Assembly (NCBI GenBank): GCA_050246115.1
Contig: JBFWWP010000014.1
Coordinates: forward strand, 62,001-126,000
DNA: 64,000 nt
Reading direction: 5' to 3'
Source of the DNA: JBFWWP01 sp050246115
GTDB lineage: Bacteria > Planctomycetota > UBA8108 > UBA1146 > JAJFFE01
Both the position numbers and the translations under genes were made by a program. This document shows, one piece after another, positions 17,312-26,777 of this stretch. How positions within the stretch are numbered: position 1 is the stretch's first letter; each line of letters opens with the position of its first letter. The notes below the pieces were generated by a model. It had not been told where the DNA came from. It ran no database searches and worked only from the letters and a program-made list of their open reading frames with translations.

Positions 17312-17797
17312 TCAGAGCGGATAGCGGTGGCTGCGCAGGAGCGGGGTCGCGAGGTCCCAGATCGGGAAAAGCACTGCACCGAGCATGACCCCGAGGAGAG
17401 CGCTCTGGAGGCCGACCTGAACCAGCACACCGGCAGGGAGCCACGACTGCAGGTAAGCCCGAAAGCACACCGTAGCGCCCACGCCGATGGCCATGACCGG
17501 GAGTCGCCGCCAGGGGTCACGGAGGTGCACCGAGAGTCGGAAGAGCTGCTGGAGTTCGGCCGCGAGCGCGAGTGGGATCCAGGCAAGCGGCAGTTGGTCC
17601 GGCCCCAGAGCCGAGCGCACGCAGGCAATCGAGATCAAGGTCAGGTAGATCCGCGGACGTCGGTCTCGCTGGGCAAGGAACACGAGAAACAAGAGGGGTA
17701 CGTCCGGCTGCGCCAGGCCGATGCGCAGTAGCGGGCTGAAGACCATGTCGGTCAGGAACGCGAGACCGAGCATGACGTAGAGCGGAACGATCTTCAT
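17312..17797 (-). CDS. mreD: Rod-shape membrane protein MreD
   Basis: The 161-residue, strongly hydrophobic protein has about five predicted helices and lies directly downstream of mreC, as mreD does in other bacteria. Sequence conservation in MreD is low, so position and topology carry most of the weight. It starts MKIVPLYVMLGLAFLTD and has the LGPDQLP-like short loops between helices expected for the family. It links MreC and the cytoskeletal MreB to the elongation synthases at the inner membrane. Confidence 0.75.
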   Translation of the reverse strand: MKIVPLYVMLGLAFLTDMVFSPLLRIGLAQPDVPLLFLVFLAQRDRRPRIYLTLISIACVRSALGPDQLPLAWIPLALAAELQQLFRLSVHLRDPWRRLPVMAIGVGATVCFRAYLQSWLPAGVLVQVGLQSALLGVMLGAVLFPIWDLATPLLRSHRYPL

Positions 17798-17876
17798 TCG
17801 TCGTGGGACCGTGGTTCGTGATGCGGTCTAGGTGTCATTGGATTCTGCAGTACTCCGGACTCGACTCCAAAGGGAC

Positions 17877-18599
17877 TCACTGCCCCGGTGGCACGAGAAT
17901 GATCACCGCCCGCAGGTCCGTCCAGCGAACGGGGAGACGAACGCGAACGGACTCTGGAGAGACATGCGCCTCCGACACTTCGCCAAGCACGATCCCGCGC
18001 GGGAAGATCGCCGGCGCACCGGTCCCGGGAATCTCGCCCGCTGTGATCAGTAGGTCACCGACTTCGAATCGCGTTCGCTCGCGCAGGTAGGCCGGACACA
18101 GGAGTCCTGGGCCGACTCCGCCAATCGCGACTCCCTCCGCGCCGTCGGACGAGCGGGTGAAGTGCGCCCGAAAGCTGGGATCGTCAGCCAGGGCCAGACG
18201 CGACTGAGTCTTCCACACCTCGGCGACGCGACCAACGACCCCCGCGTCGCAAATGACTCCGAACCCGACGCGGACACCGTGGTCCTGCCCGATGTCGACC
18301 AGCGCGCTGCTGCGTTCGCCCCCCAGATCTCGATACGGAAACATCGACGCCGGGATGGGGCGATACCCGCTCAACGGTTGTCCGACCTGGGTCAGTACCG
18401 ACAAGCGCTGGCGGAGCGCGGCGTTTTCCTCCTCGAGGCTTACGGCCCTTTGTCGGAGACGCGAGAGTTCGAGTTCCGAGGGGGGGAGCGGGGTGACCGG
18501 AGAGCAAATCCGGAGCGGCAAGCCCAGCGCGATCAACGCCGCCCACACGCCCAGCGCGACGTATGCACTGCGCCGCCGCGCGCGCGAGCCGGCGCTCAC
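17877..18599 (-). CDS. mreC: Rod-shape protein MreC
   Basis: The 240-residue protein has one N-terminal membrane helix (about residues 12-30), a coiled-coil segment (about residues 42-65) with LRQRAVSLEEENAALRQRL, and a C-terminal beta domain. This is the MreC topology: a periplasmic double beta-barrel activating PBP2/RodA. Family features include DIGQDHGVRVG(F)GVI and VGRVAEVW, and late AIFPRGIVLGEVSE. It follows mreB by 64 bases and precedes mreD by 79. Shorter than E. coli MreC (367), within the range for compact MreC proteins. Confidence 0.88.
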   Translation of the reverse strand: MSAGSRARRRSAYVALGVWAALIALGLPLRICSPVTPLPPSELELSRLRQRAVSLEEENAALRQRLSVLTQVGQPLSGYRPIPASMFPYRDLGGERSSALVDIGQDHGVRVGFGVICDAGVVGRVAEVWKTQSRLALADDPSFRAHFTRSSDGAEGVAIGGVGPGLLCPAYLRERTRFEVGDLLITAGEIPGTGAPAIFPRGIVLGEVSEAHVSPESVRVRLPVRWTDLRAVIILVPPGQ

Positions 18600-18663
18600 C
18601 GAGTGTGTCCTCGCGATCGTTGCATGATCTCCCGATCGCTCGCGTCAACGCGCTGGCTGGGCC

Positions 18664-19722
18664 TCAGAGGTCATCCTCGATCGAGTCGAGGACCGAGGCG
18701 TACTGGTCGAGCCGCTCGAGGAAGACCGCGGTTCCCCGCGCCACGCAGGTCAAAGGATCGTCGGCTACGCGGACCGGAAGGCCGGTCTCCTCGTGAATCA
18801 ACCGATCCAAGCCCCGGAGCAAAACGCCACCACCGCACAGCACGATGCCGCGCTCGACGAGGTCGGCGGAGAGTTCGGGGTGGGTCTTCTCGAGGGTCGT
18901 CTTGATGCCACCGAGGATCGCATTGACCGGTTCCTTGAGCGCTTCTCGAATCTCTTCGCTGGCAATGGTCACCGAGCGCGGTAGGCAAGAGATCAAATCA
19001 CGCCCCCGAACCTCCAGCGCCATCTCCTGGGCCAGCGGGTAAGCAGAACCAATGGCGATCTTCACGCGTTCTGCGGTCAGCTCCCCAAGCAAGATATTGT
19101 AGGTGCGCCGCATGTACTGAATGATCGCCTCGTCCATGTCGTCACCGGCCACCCGGAGAGAGACCGAGGTCACGACATCGGCGAGAGACAGCACCGCGAT
19201 CTCCGTGGTTCCGCCGCCCACGTCGACCACCATGTTCGCAACGGGCTCCTCGATCGGTAATCCGACCCCCAACCCGGCAGCCCGGGGCTCCTCCACCAGA
19301 TAGACCTTGCGGGCCCCGGCTCGCTCGGCCGAGTTGTATACTGCACGCTTCTCGACGGCCGTGATCCCGCTGGGGATGGCGATGACGACGCGCGGGCTGA
19401 AGAAGCGCCGACGATTGTGGACCTTCGTGATGAAGTAGTTCAGCAAGGCCTCTGTGAGTTCGAAATCGGCGATCACGCCATCCTTGAGGGGGCGAATGGC
19501 CTCGATCGAACCGGGAGTCTTGCCAAGCATTTGCTTTGCGACGGAACCGACGGCTTTTCCGTCGAGGAGCACTTGGTTGGTCCCCGCCTTGACCGCGACG
19601 ACGGAAGGCTCCGAAAGCACGATGCCCTCGCCACGGACGCAGACCAGGGTGTTGGCGGTACCGAGGTCGATACCCATGTCGGTCGAGAACAGACCGTAGA
19701 CGCGGTTGAGCAGGTTGAACAT
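18664..19722 (-). CDS. mreB: Actin-like cell-shape protein MreB
   Basis: The 352-residue protein forms membrane-associated filaments that guide elongation-phase peptidoglycan synthesis. It has the actin-family phosphate and nucleotide motifs MGIDLGTANTLV (about residue 16), VAIPSG(I)TAVEKRAV, VDVGGGTTEIAVLS and a late GGGVLLRGLD. ATG 19722 (MFNLLNRVYGLF) gives the normal family N terminus including an amphipathic start; an in-frame start at 19809 would add about 29 non-conserved residues. It is the first gene of mreB-mreC-mreD-mrdA-rodA on the minus strand. A GGGAG lies about 13 bases upstream of the start. Confidence 0.95.
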   Translation of the reverse strand: MFNLLNRVYGLFSTDMGIDLGTANTLVCVRGEGIVLSEPSVVAVKAGTNQVLLDGKAVGSVAKQMLGKTPGSIEAIRPLKDGVIADFELTEALLNYFITKVHNRRRFFSPRVVIAIPSGITAVEKRAVYNSAERAGARKVYLVEEPRAAGLGVGLPIEEPVANMVVDVGGGTTEIAVLSLADVVTSVSLRVAGDDMDEAIIQYMRRTYNILLGELTAERVKIAIGSAYPLAQEMALEVRGRDLISCLPRSVTIASEEIREALKEPVNAILGGIKTTLEKTHPELSADLVERGIVLCGGGVLLRGLDRLIHEETGLPVRVADDPLTCVARGTAVFLERLDQYASVLDSIEDDL

Positions 19723-20064
19723 GAAGAGGTGGAAGCTCCCAACCTGGTTGGCGCGAGTCCGCGGTGGTAACAGAATCCGGTCAGCACACTCCCCAGGGCT
19801 CTCCACCAACGGTCATCGCGCTCGTTCGGGTCGAGTTCCGAGCGACGTCGGGTAGGCCGATCAGCGGACAGAAGGGAGCGCCGTCGGTCGAGCCAGCGAA
19901 GGACCCCGGAGTATAGCGGGCGACCCGAAGCGCGAACATCGAATCGTGGGGGTGTTCGAGCCGGGAGCCGATCCTCGGGCTGGTCTGGGGGAGCGGGTTG
20001 CTTGGGCCGAAGAGGGAAGTGGCGCGCCCCCCCCGCCGGGTCGCCCGTTCGCGGCCGAGGCAAA
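19723..20064. other. Upstream region of the mre cluster
   Basis: About 340 bases between mreB and the terminator of the upstream minus-strand pair. No gene is supported. It must hold the mreB promoter on the minus strand, but I could not identify a clear -35/-10 pair. Confidence 0.5.
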
Positions 20065-20105
20065 ATAGAAAGAGACCGAGCGCGCAGGTCGCGCTCGGTC
20101 TCTTT
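20060..20105 (-). terminator. Rho-independent terminator (minus strand) after the 20136-21235 gene pair
   Basis: A 16-bp perfect stem formed by 20069-20084 (AAAGAGACCGAGCGCG) and 20090-20105, loop of 5. Read on the minus strand it is followed by TTTCTATTTTG. It lies 30 bases after the stop of the 80-residue protein. Confidence 0.93.
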
Positions 20106-20135
20106 GGGCTTCTGCCAGGTGCGGAGGCCGAACCG

Positions 20136-20378
20136 CTATTGGGTCTCGCCCGCGTGGTCCTTCAGCAGCTTCTCGGCCTTGATCAGCTTTCCGCCCGTCA
20201 TTTCTGCCTTGTAGGCGGCGCGGGCACTGGTCGTCGGGCCTTCTGCGCCGGCGACCGTGAGGCCCCGCAAGTGCATTCCGAGCAGCACGACGGCGGCGAT
20301 CATTGCGAACGCCGACACCGCGAGCAGAGAAGTGCCGAGTGGGCTCGAAGCCCGCTTCTCGATGATTTGGTCGTTCAC
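20136..20378 (-). CDS. Small single-helix membrane protein, unknown function
   Basis: The 80-residue protein starts at GTG 20378, overlapping the previous gene's stop at 20375-20377 (GTGA). The sequence is an N-terminal cytoplasmic MNDQIIEKR-type segment, one hydrophobic helix (about residues 15-38, rich in Ala/Val/Leu), and a charged C-terminal tail ending KLLKDHAGETQ. It is translationally coupled to the coiled-coil membrane protein upstream, and both end at a strong terminator. I do not recognise a family; a partner subunit of the coiled-coil protein is the natural guess. Confidence 0.6.
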   Translation of the reverse strand: MNDQIIEKRASSPLGTSLLAVSAFAMIAAVVLLGMHLRGLTVAGAEGPTTSARAAYKAEMTGGKLIKAEKLLKDHAGETQ

Positions 20379-21235
20379 TGGGCTCCCGTCCGCACGCGGT
20401 CGCCGACTTGCGGCGCCTGCCCGTCCGCGAGCCACAGGATCTTGGCGCCAGCCATGTCGTCGGTGACCCGACTCACTTCGACCTTGCCGATGAAGTTCGA
20501 CCCTCGTGAGATCGAGAACTCAAAGCCCGGCTCCACTTTGTCGTGGGCGCCCACCGACATGACGATCAGTCCGTCTTCCGCGCTCACCGCTACGACTTGG
20601 CCATCGATCGCCGGCGGAACCGGTTTCACGAGGATCGTGTCGAAGTTGAAACCGGATTCGCGCAGTCGCGCAAGAATGTTGCCCTTCTCCTCCGCGTCGT
20701 CGCGCAGGGTCGCGATGAGCGTGCTGGCTTCGGCCAGTTGGCTAGCCATTTCGTTCTTGTCGAGCAGGGAGCGCGACAAGAGCTGCTCAGCGTTCTTCTT
20801 GGCTTCCTCGGCCCGATTCAGAGCCTGTTGAGCCTCGTCGAGGGTCGACGACAGGCGCGAGATCTCCGAGTCCTTGGACTCGATGAAGCTGTCCTTCTTC
20901 CTCACGTTGGCGAGGGCTTCGTCCAACGAAGCCTGCAGTTTGGCTTCCTTGCTGCGTAGGTCACCGACGGTGTTCTCGAGCTGCAACTTCAGGTTGTCGA
21001 GACGCTTGATCTCGTCCTGACTGGTCAGCTTGTCCGCTTCGAGTTGCTTGCGTACGTCGCGCGCAGCACTCAAGAGCCCGTCGAACTCCTTGATCTTCTC
21101 TTGGTACGCCTCTTGGAATTCTTTGCTTTCCGCGACCCAGTTCTTGCTCGTGGTGAACACCGTGGCGCTCACGCCGAGAAAGAACACGGCGAGGATCAAG
21201 TTCAGAACAACAAGCGTCTTGGCCAGCAAGCTCAT
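20375..21235 (-). CDS. Membrane-anchored coiled-coil protein
   Basis: The 286-residue protein has an N-terminal helix (about residues 7-30, signal anchor), then a long coiled coil (about residues 35-185) dense in Lys/Glu/Leu with heptad-like spacing, and a compact C-terminal domain (about residues 195-286) of beta character, beginning FDTILVKPVPPAIDGQVVAV and ending QVGDRVRTG. The architecture (helix, coiled coil, small beta domain) recalls MreC or the HlyD/band-type envelope proteins, but no specific family is recognised. It is the first gene of a two-gene minus-strand operon that ends at the terminator at 20060-20105, just upstream of mreB. Confidence 0.7.
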   Translation of the reverse strand: MSLLAKTLVVLNLILAVFFLGVSATVFTTSKNWVAESKEFQEAYQEKIKEFDGLLSAARDVRKQLEADKLTSQDEIKRLDNLKLQLENTVGDLRSKEAKLQASLDEALANVRKKDSFIESKDSEISRLSSTLDEAQQALNRAEEAKKNAEQLLSRSLLDKNEMASQLAEASTLIATLRDDAEEKGNILARLRESGFNFDTILVKPVPPAIDGQVVAVSAEDGLIVMSVGAHDKVEPGFEFSISRGSNFIGKVEVSRVTDDMAGAKILWLADGQAPQVGDRVRTGAQ

Positions 21236-21893
21236 GCCTGTCTTTCCTCCCTTCCGGGGATTGGGGTGCTCCGACTCGAGCGAAGCAAGAGGCGGTGTGT
21301 GTGTGTTCGGTGGTGTGGCGCAGCGGCCGCTCCAGTAGCGACGCTGCCGGACTACAAAAGGGTCGAAAGGCGACTCAACGTGCGCGACTCGAAAGCGACC
21401 GTCGCTCGGTCGGGGGCGGCTGCCCTATGGCTGAAAACCTCCGTACTGAGAACTCTTCCCTTCCGAGCAGCACGAACTCCGGAGCCTGACTCGAAGGAGG
21501 CCTCGATGCCCTGCACCGGAAGACGCTGCACCCGAAGGTGCTGCACCCGATTGCTGACCGGCCTTCGGTACCCGACCAAAGGAGTCCCCGGTGGCGCTCG
21601 ACGGAGCAGGTTGGCACTTTGGCAGAAAAGTTCAAGTCCTTCCGTGCAGGCTACTTCTCGCACTCGCAACGGACTACCACCCCGTGTTTGCGGGCAATCG
21701 CTCGCCACAGTGGGCTGGAACCGGCTACCATGATCGGGTTGCGTCAGACGGCATTTTGGCGCAAGGCCCGAAATTATAGCGACACCGGGCGCCGGGTCAA
21801 GCTGGGGCTCCCGTTCCGCGTTCGTAGCTCTGCACCCTGGAGCGAGTTACGTTCTGTCGCGCCGGCCAAACAGGATCGGGAGAGGGTGCCATC
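21236..21893. other. Intergenic region, 0.66 kb, divergent promoters likely
   Basis: It separates the minus-strand coiled-coil gene from ribE. I looked for an FMN riboswitch ahead of ribE and did not find its conserved pattern. A near-direct repeat of CTGCACCCGAAG-type units occurs around 21512-21550. No gene is supported. Confidence 0.5.
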
Positions 21894-22526
21894 TTGTTCA
21901 CTGGGATCGTGGAACGGGTGGCGCGAATCGAGCGCGTTGCCAAGACCCCAACCGGGCATCGGCTGGTGGTCGAGGGCGAGCACACGGCACCCCTGGAGGC
22001 GGCGGCGTCAGGCGCGAGGGACGGGTTTCAGGCCGGGGAGAGCATCGCCCTGAACGGAGTGTGCTTGACGCTCCTTCGGAACGACGAACTCGCGTTCGAC
22101 GTGATCCCCGAGACTCTGCGCCGGACCAACCTCGGAGAGCTCGGCCCCGGCTCGTGGGTGAATCTGGAGCGCGCCCTGCGAGTGGGGGACCGGCTCGGCG
22201 GGCACTACGTTCAAGGGCATGTCGATACAACCGGTGTGATCACGGAGGTTCGCCGCGAAGCCGGCGAGACCGTGGTGCGAGTCGAGGTCGCCGAGCCCGA
22301 TCGGTTTCGTTGCGTTCCGAAGGGGTCCGCCACGGTCGATGGCGTCAGCCTAACCGTGGTCGACCGTGGGCCGAACTGGTTCACGATTGCGTTGATCCCT
22401 CATACCCTGAGCATCACGACGTTCGGGCAACGCGTGCTTGGCGATCGCGTCAACTTGGAGATGGACCACTTCGGGAAGTGGGTCGAGGAACTCCAGCGTG
22501 GCCGGTCGATCCAACCCGCCCCGTGA
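21894..22526 (+). CDS. ribE: Riboflavin synthase alpha subunit
   Basis: The 210-residue protein converts two 6,7-dimethyl-8-ribityllumazines to riboflavin. It starts MFTGIVERV (TTG 21894), the invariant N terminus of the family, and is an internal duplication: the first half has ALNGVCLTL(L) and the second half VDGVSLTVVDRG. The GHYVQGHVDTTG segment lies between. The C terminus keeps the NLEMDH(F)GKWVE helix. The gene precedes gltX by 56 bases. No other rib genes are present, so the pathway is split in this genome. Confidence 0.95.
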   Translation: MFTGIVERVARIERVAKTPTGHRLVVEGEHTAPLEAAASGARDGFQAGESIALNGVCLTLLRNDELAFDVIPETLRRTNLGELGPGSWVNLERALRVGDRLGGHYVQGHVDTTGVITEVRREAGETVVRVEVAEPDRFRCVPKGSATVDGVSLTVVDRGPNWFTIALIPHTLSITTFGQRVLGDRVNLEMDHFGKWVEELQRGRSIQPAP

Positions 22527-22582
22527 CCGCCGACGGCGTAACGCCCGTTCCAGTTTCCGGATCGCGAGAAAGGAACTGCACC

Positions 22583-24046
22583 GTGTCGATGAAAGGACCG
22601 CGGGTTCGGATTGCGCCGAGTCCGACGGGGGATCCGCACGTGGGTACCGCGTACGTGGCCTTGTTCAATCGCACCTTTGCTCGGAAGTCAGGAGGTTCGT
22701 TCCTCCTGCGGATCGACGACACCGACCGCACGCGCTATCGCGCCGACTCCGAGCAGGCGATCTTCCGGGCACTGCGCTGGCTTGGCATCGAGTGGAACGA
22801 AGGCCCGGATATCGGCGGACCCTGCGCTCCGTACCGACAATCCGAGCGGACGCAACTCTACCGGCAGGCTGTGGAGCGATTGCTCGCCAATGGGCAAGCC
22901 TACCGCTGCTTCTGCACACCCGAGCGTCTACAGGGCCTTCGGGAACAGCAGCGCGAGAGCCGCGATGAGTTCGGTTACGATCGTCATTGTCGAAAGCTGT
23001 CTCCGGAAGCGGTGGCCCTCGAAGTCGAGCGGGGGGTGCCCTTCACCGTTCGCTTGCGGGTGCCGGAGAGCGGTTGCACGACATTTCGCGATGAGTTGCG
23101 TGGCGTGATCTCGGTAGAGAATCGTGAGATCGACGATCAAGTCCTGATGAAGTCCGACGGGTTCCCGACGTACCACTTGGCGAGCGTCGTCGACGATACC
23201 TCCATGGGGGTCACTCATATCGTTCGAGCCGAGGAATGGATCATCTCCACACCCAAGCACGTCCTGATCTACGAAGCCCTGGGAGAACCTCGGCCGCTGT
23301 TCTTCCATGTGCCCCTGCTGCGCAATGCCGATCACACGAAGATCTCCAAGCGGAAGAACCCGGTGTCCCTCGATTGGTACCGGGAGCAGGGCTATCTCCC
23401 GGAAGCCCTCGTCAACTTCCTGTCGCTGCTGGGCTGGTCCCCGCCCGACGGGCAAGAGATCTTCACGCCGGATCACTTCCAGCAGCAGTTTCGACTCGAA
23501 GACATCAACACGGGGGGGCCGGTCTTCGACTTGGCCAAGCTGCAGTGGATGAATGGCGTCTACCTGCGGAAGCTGCCGATCGCTGAGCTCGCGGCGCGAC
23601 TCGAGAGCGAGGGGTTCTTGCCGGCCGGGGTCGACGCTGCCGCCGCCCAACGGGTGCTCCCGGTCGTGATCGAACGGCTCCACTTGCTGTCGGACTTCAC
23701 GGCGCAAGCCGGCTTCTTCTTCCAGGATGTCGCCGTGGAACCTGCTGGGCTCGTGCCGAAGCAGAAGACTCGTGCCGACGGCCTGTCTCTGCTCGCCAGT
23801 GCGGAAACCGCCCTGGCTGGGCTCGACCCGTGGAACGACACGGGCGTGGCGACGGCCCTCGAACGCGTGGGGGTCGAGCTCGGACTCAAGAAACCCCAAC
23901 TCTACATGCCGCTGCGGATGGCGGTCACTGGCAAGCACGACTCGCCCCCGGTACCTGAGGTCGTTGCGCTTCTGGGACCCGCCCTGGCGATCGCGCGCGT
24001 CCGCAAGGCCCACGCGTTGCTCTCCGCGTGGAACGAAGCGACGTGA
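22583..24046 (+). CDS. gltX: Glutamyl-tRNA synthetase
   Basis: The 487-residue class I aminoacyl-tRNA synthetase charges tRNA-Glu (and, in many bacteria, tRNA-Gln for amidation). It has RIAPSPTGDPHVGTA (the HIGH-type motif) at the N terminus, LRIDDTDRTR, the KMSKS-type KISKR (at about residue 257) and the GltX core regions around PTYHLASVVDD. GTG 22583 is chosen because AAAGGA at 22569-22574 is 8 bases upstream; ATG 22589 is the next candidate. Its stop overlaps the next gene's GTG 24043 (GTGA), coupling it to the PHP protein. Confidence 0.95.
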   Translation: MSMKGPRVRIAPSPTGDPHVGTAYVALFNRTFARKSGGSFLLRIDDTDRTRYRADSEQAIFRALRWLGIEWNEGPDIGGPCAPYRQSERTQLYRQAVERLLANGQAYRCFCTPERLQGLREQQRESRDEFGYDRHCRKLSPEAVALEVERGVPFTVRLRVPESGCTTFRDELRGVISVENREIDDQVLMKSDGFPTYHLASVVDDTSMGVTHIVRAEEWIISTPKHVLIYEALGEPRPLFFHVPLLRNADHTKISKRKNPVSLDWYREQGYLPEALVNFLSLLGWSPPDGQEIFTPDHFQQQFRLEDINTGGPVFDLAKLQWMNGVYLRKLPIAELAARLESEGFLPAGVDAAAAQRVLPVVIERLHLLSDFTAQAGFFFQDVAVEPAGLVPKQKTRADGLSLLASAETALAGLDPWNDTGVATALERVGVELGLKKPQLYMPLRMAVTGKHDSPPVPEVVALLGPALAIARVRKAHALLSAWNEAT

Positions 24047-24855
24047 GCGGTCCCCAGTCGACGAGGTCCAGGGGCTTCGACTTGCACGTTCACTCCACGC
24101 TTTCTGATGGACTGGACTCGCCGGAGGATCTCGTGGCCTCGGCGGCACGCTGCTTGAGTGTGCTGTCGATCTGCGATCATGACACCCTTGCGGCCTACGA
24201 TCGGCTGCCGGCGAATCCTGGGGTCTCGATCCTTCCGGGTGTCGAGCTGAGCAGCATGGTGGGGGAGCACTCGGTGCACGTTCTGGGCTACTTTCCGCGC
24301 GGTTTCCCGGCGGGGTTTCGCAGCGAGGTCGCCAAACTCGCGAGCGATCGGCGGGGGCGCATTGAGCTCGGCGTGAAACGCTTGCGCGATCGCGGCGTCC
24401 CCCTGCGGTGGCAAGCACTCCTGGACACTGCCGGGGACGGAGTGCCTTGTCGATCGCATGTTGCCCGGGCCCTCTTGAACACCGGCGTCGCCCGTAGCGC
24501 GCAGGCGGTGTTCGCGCGCTACCTGCGGGGCCCGGAGTTCCCGAAACCGGATCTGACGGGCCCTGCCGCGATCGAACTGGTGCGGGACCACGGCGGCGTT
24601 CCGGTCTGGGCACACCCGCCCGTGGCACAGCTCGACTCCGTCGGTCGTCTGTTGGTGGAAGCCGGTCTCGCCGGCGTCGAGGCGCACGTTCCGGGCGACG
24701 CGCGTCGGCGGCGTGCCTTGCGCGAGTTCGCATCCCGCCACGGGTTGATCGAGACCGGCGGTACGGATCACCACGGAGTATCGCCGAAGCGCCGCTTGGG
24801 CTGGTTCTCGGTGCCGCTCGAGCTCTACCCCGCCGAGCTTCGGGTCGAAGAGTAA
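24043..24855 (+). CDS. PHP-domain phosphoesterase (TrpH/YciV-like)
   Basis: The 270-residue protein (GTG 24043, coupled to gltX; GTG 24028 also possible) has the PHP metal-site motifs in order: DLHVHSTLSDG, ICDHDT, GVELSS, the AHPP segment with a conserved His, and GGTDHHG near the C terminus. These bind three divalent metals. The closest well-known relatives are the TrpH/YciV family, shown in E. coli to be a 5'-3' exonuclease and 3',5'-nucleotide phosphatase (RNase AM). A ribonucleotide-related role fits its place behind gltX, but the substrate is an inference. Confidence 0.85.
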   Translation: MSGPQSTRSRGFDLHVHSTLSDGLDSPEDLVASAARCLSVLSICDHDTLAAYDRLPANPGVSILPGVELSSMVGEHSVHVLGYFPRGFPAGFRSEVAKLASDRRGRIELGVKRLRDRGVPLRWQALLDTAGDGVPCRSHVARALLNTGVARSAQAVFARYLRGPEFPKPDLTGPAAIELVRDHGGVPVWAHPPVAQLDSVGRLLVEAGLAGVEAHVPGDARRRRALREFASRHGLIETGGTDHHGVSPKRRLGWFSVPLELYPAELRVEE

Positions 24856-24918
24856 CTCCCGCGCTGGCGTGGGGACTGGCCCCGAATCAATCAGGAGCAA
24901 CTCCGGTTTGCGCCTTGG

Positions 24919-24978
24919 CGCACGAGCCGAAGGCGAGCGTTCGTGGGTGAAGCGATCGCGGCATCGCCGCGGCCGCGA
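24919..24978. repeat. REP-like dispersed repeat, copy 1
   Basis: CACGAGCCGAAGGCGAGCG (24921-24939), then GGGTGAAGCG and GCGGCATCGCCGC. A closely similar block is at 47122-47177. It lies between the convergent PHP and rho genes. The GCCGCGG/CCGCGGC parts can form hairpins. Confidence 0.7.
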
Positions 24979-24979
24979 G

Positions 24980-25003
24980 GGGGGCTTTGCGAAAGCCCCC
25001 TTT
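24980..25003 (+). terminator. Terminator-like hairpin after the PHP gene
   Basis: Nine-pair stem, GGGGGCTTT (24980-24988) with AAAGCCCCC (24992-25000) and a 3-base loop, followed by only three T residues. It is a weak intrinsic terminator or a stem in the REP-like region. Confidence 0.5.
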
Positions 25004-25017
25004 GGAGACCATCGAGC

Positions 25018-25056
25018 GCAAATCAAGCAATCAAGCGCGGCACGCGCTTGATTTGC
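25018..25056 (-). terminator. Hairpin pair just after rho
   Basis: ATCAAGCGCG (25030-25039) pairs with CGCGCTTGAT (25043-25052), and GCAAATCAAGC at 25018-25028 can alternatively pair with GCTTGATTTGC at 25046-25056. It lies directly after the rho stop. There is no clean T-tract, so the terminator role is tentative. Confidence 0.45.
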
Positions 25057-25058
25057 GA

Positions 25059-26777
<1,719 letters not shown>

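Noticed and set aside
21236..21893. FMN riboswitch ahead of ribE
   Set aside because: I looked for the conserved FMN-box blocks and did not find them; the region has no matching pattern.
22928..24733. 601-residue minus-strand open frame over gltX and the PHP gene
   Set aside because: Antisense to two well-identified genes; Arg/His-rich unpatterned translation.
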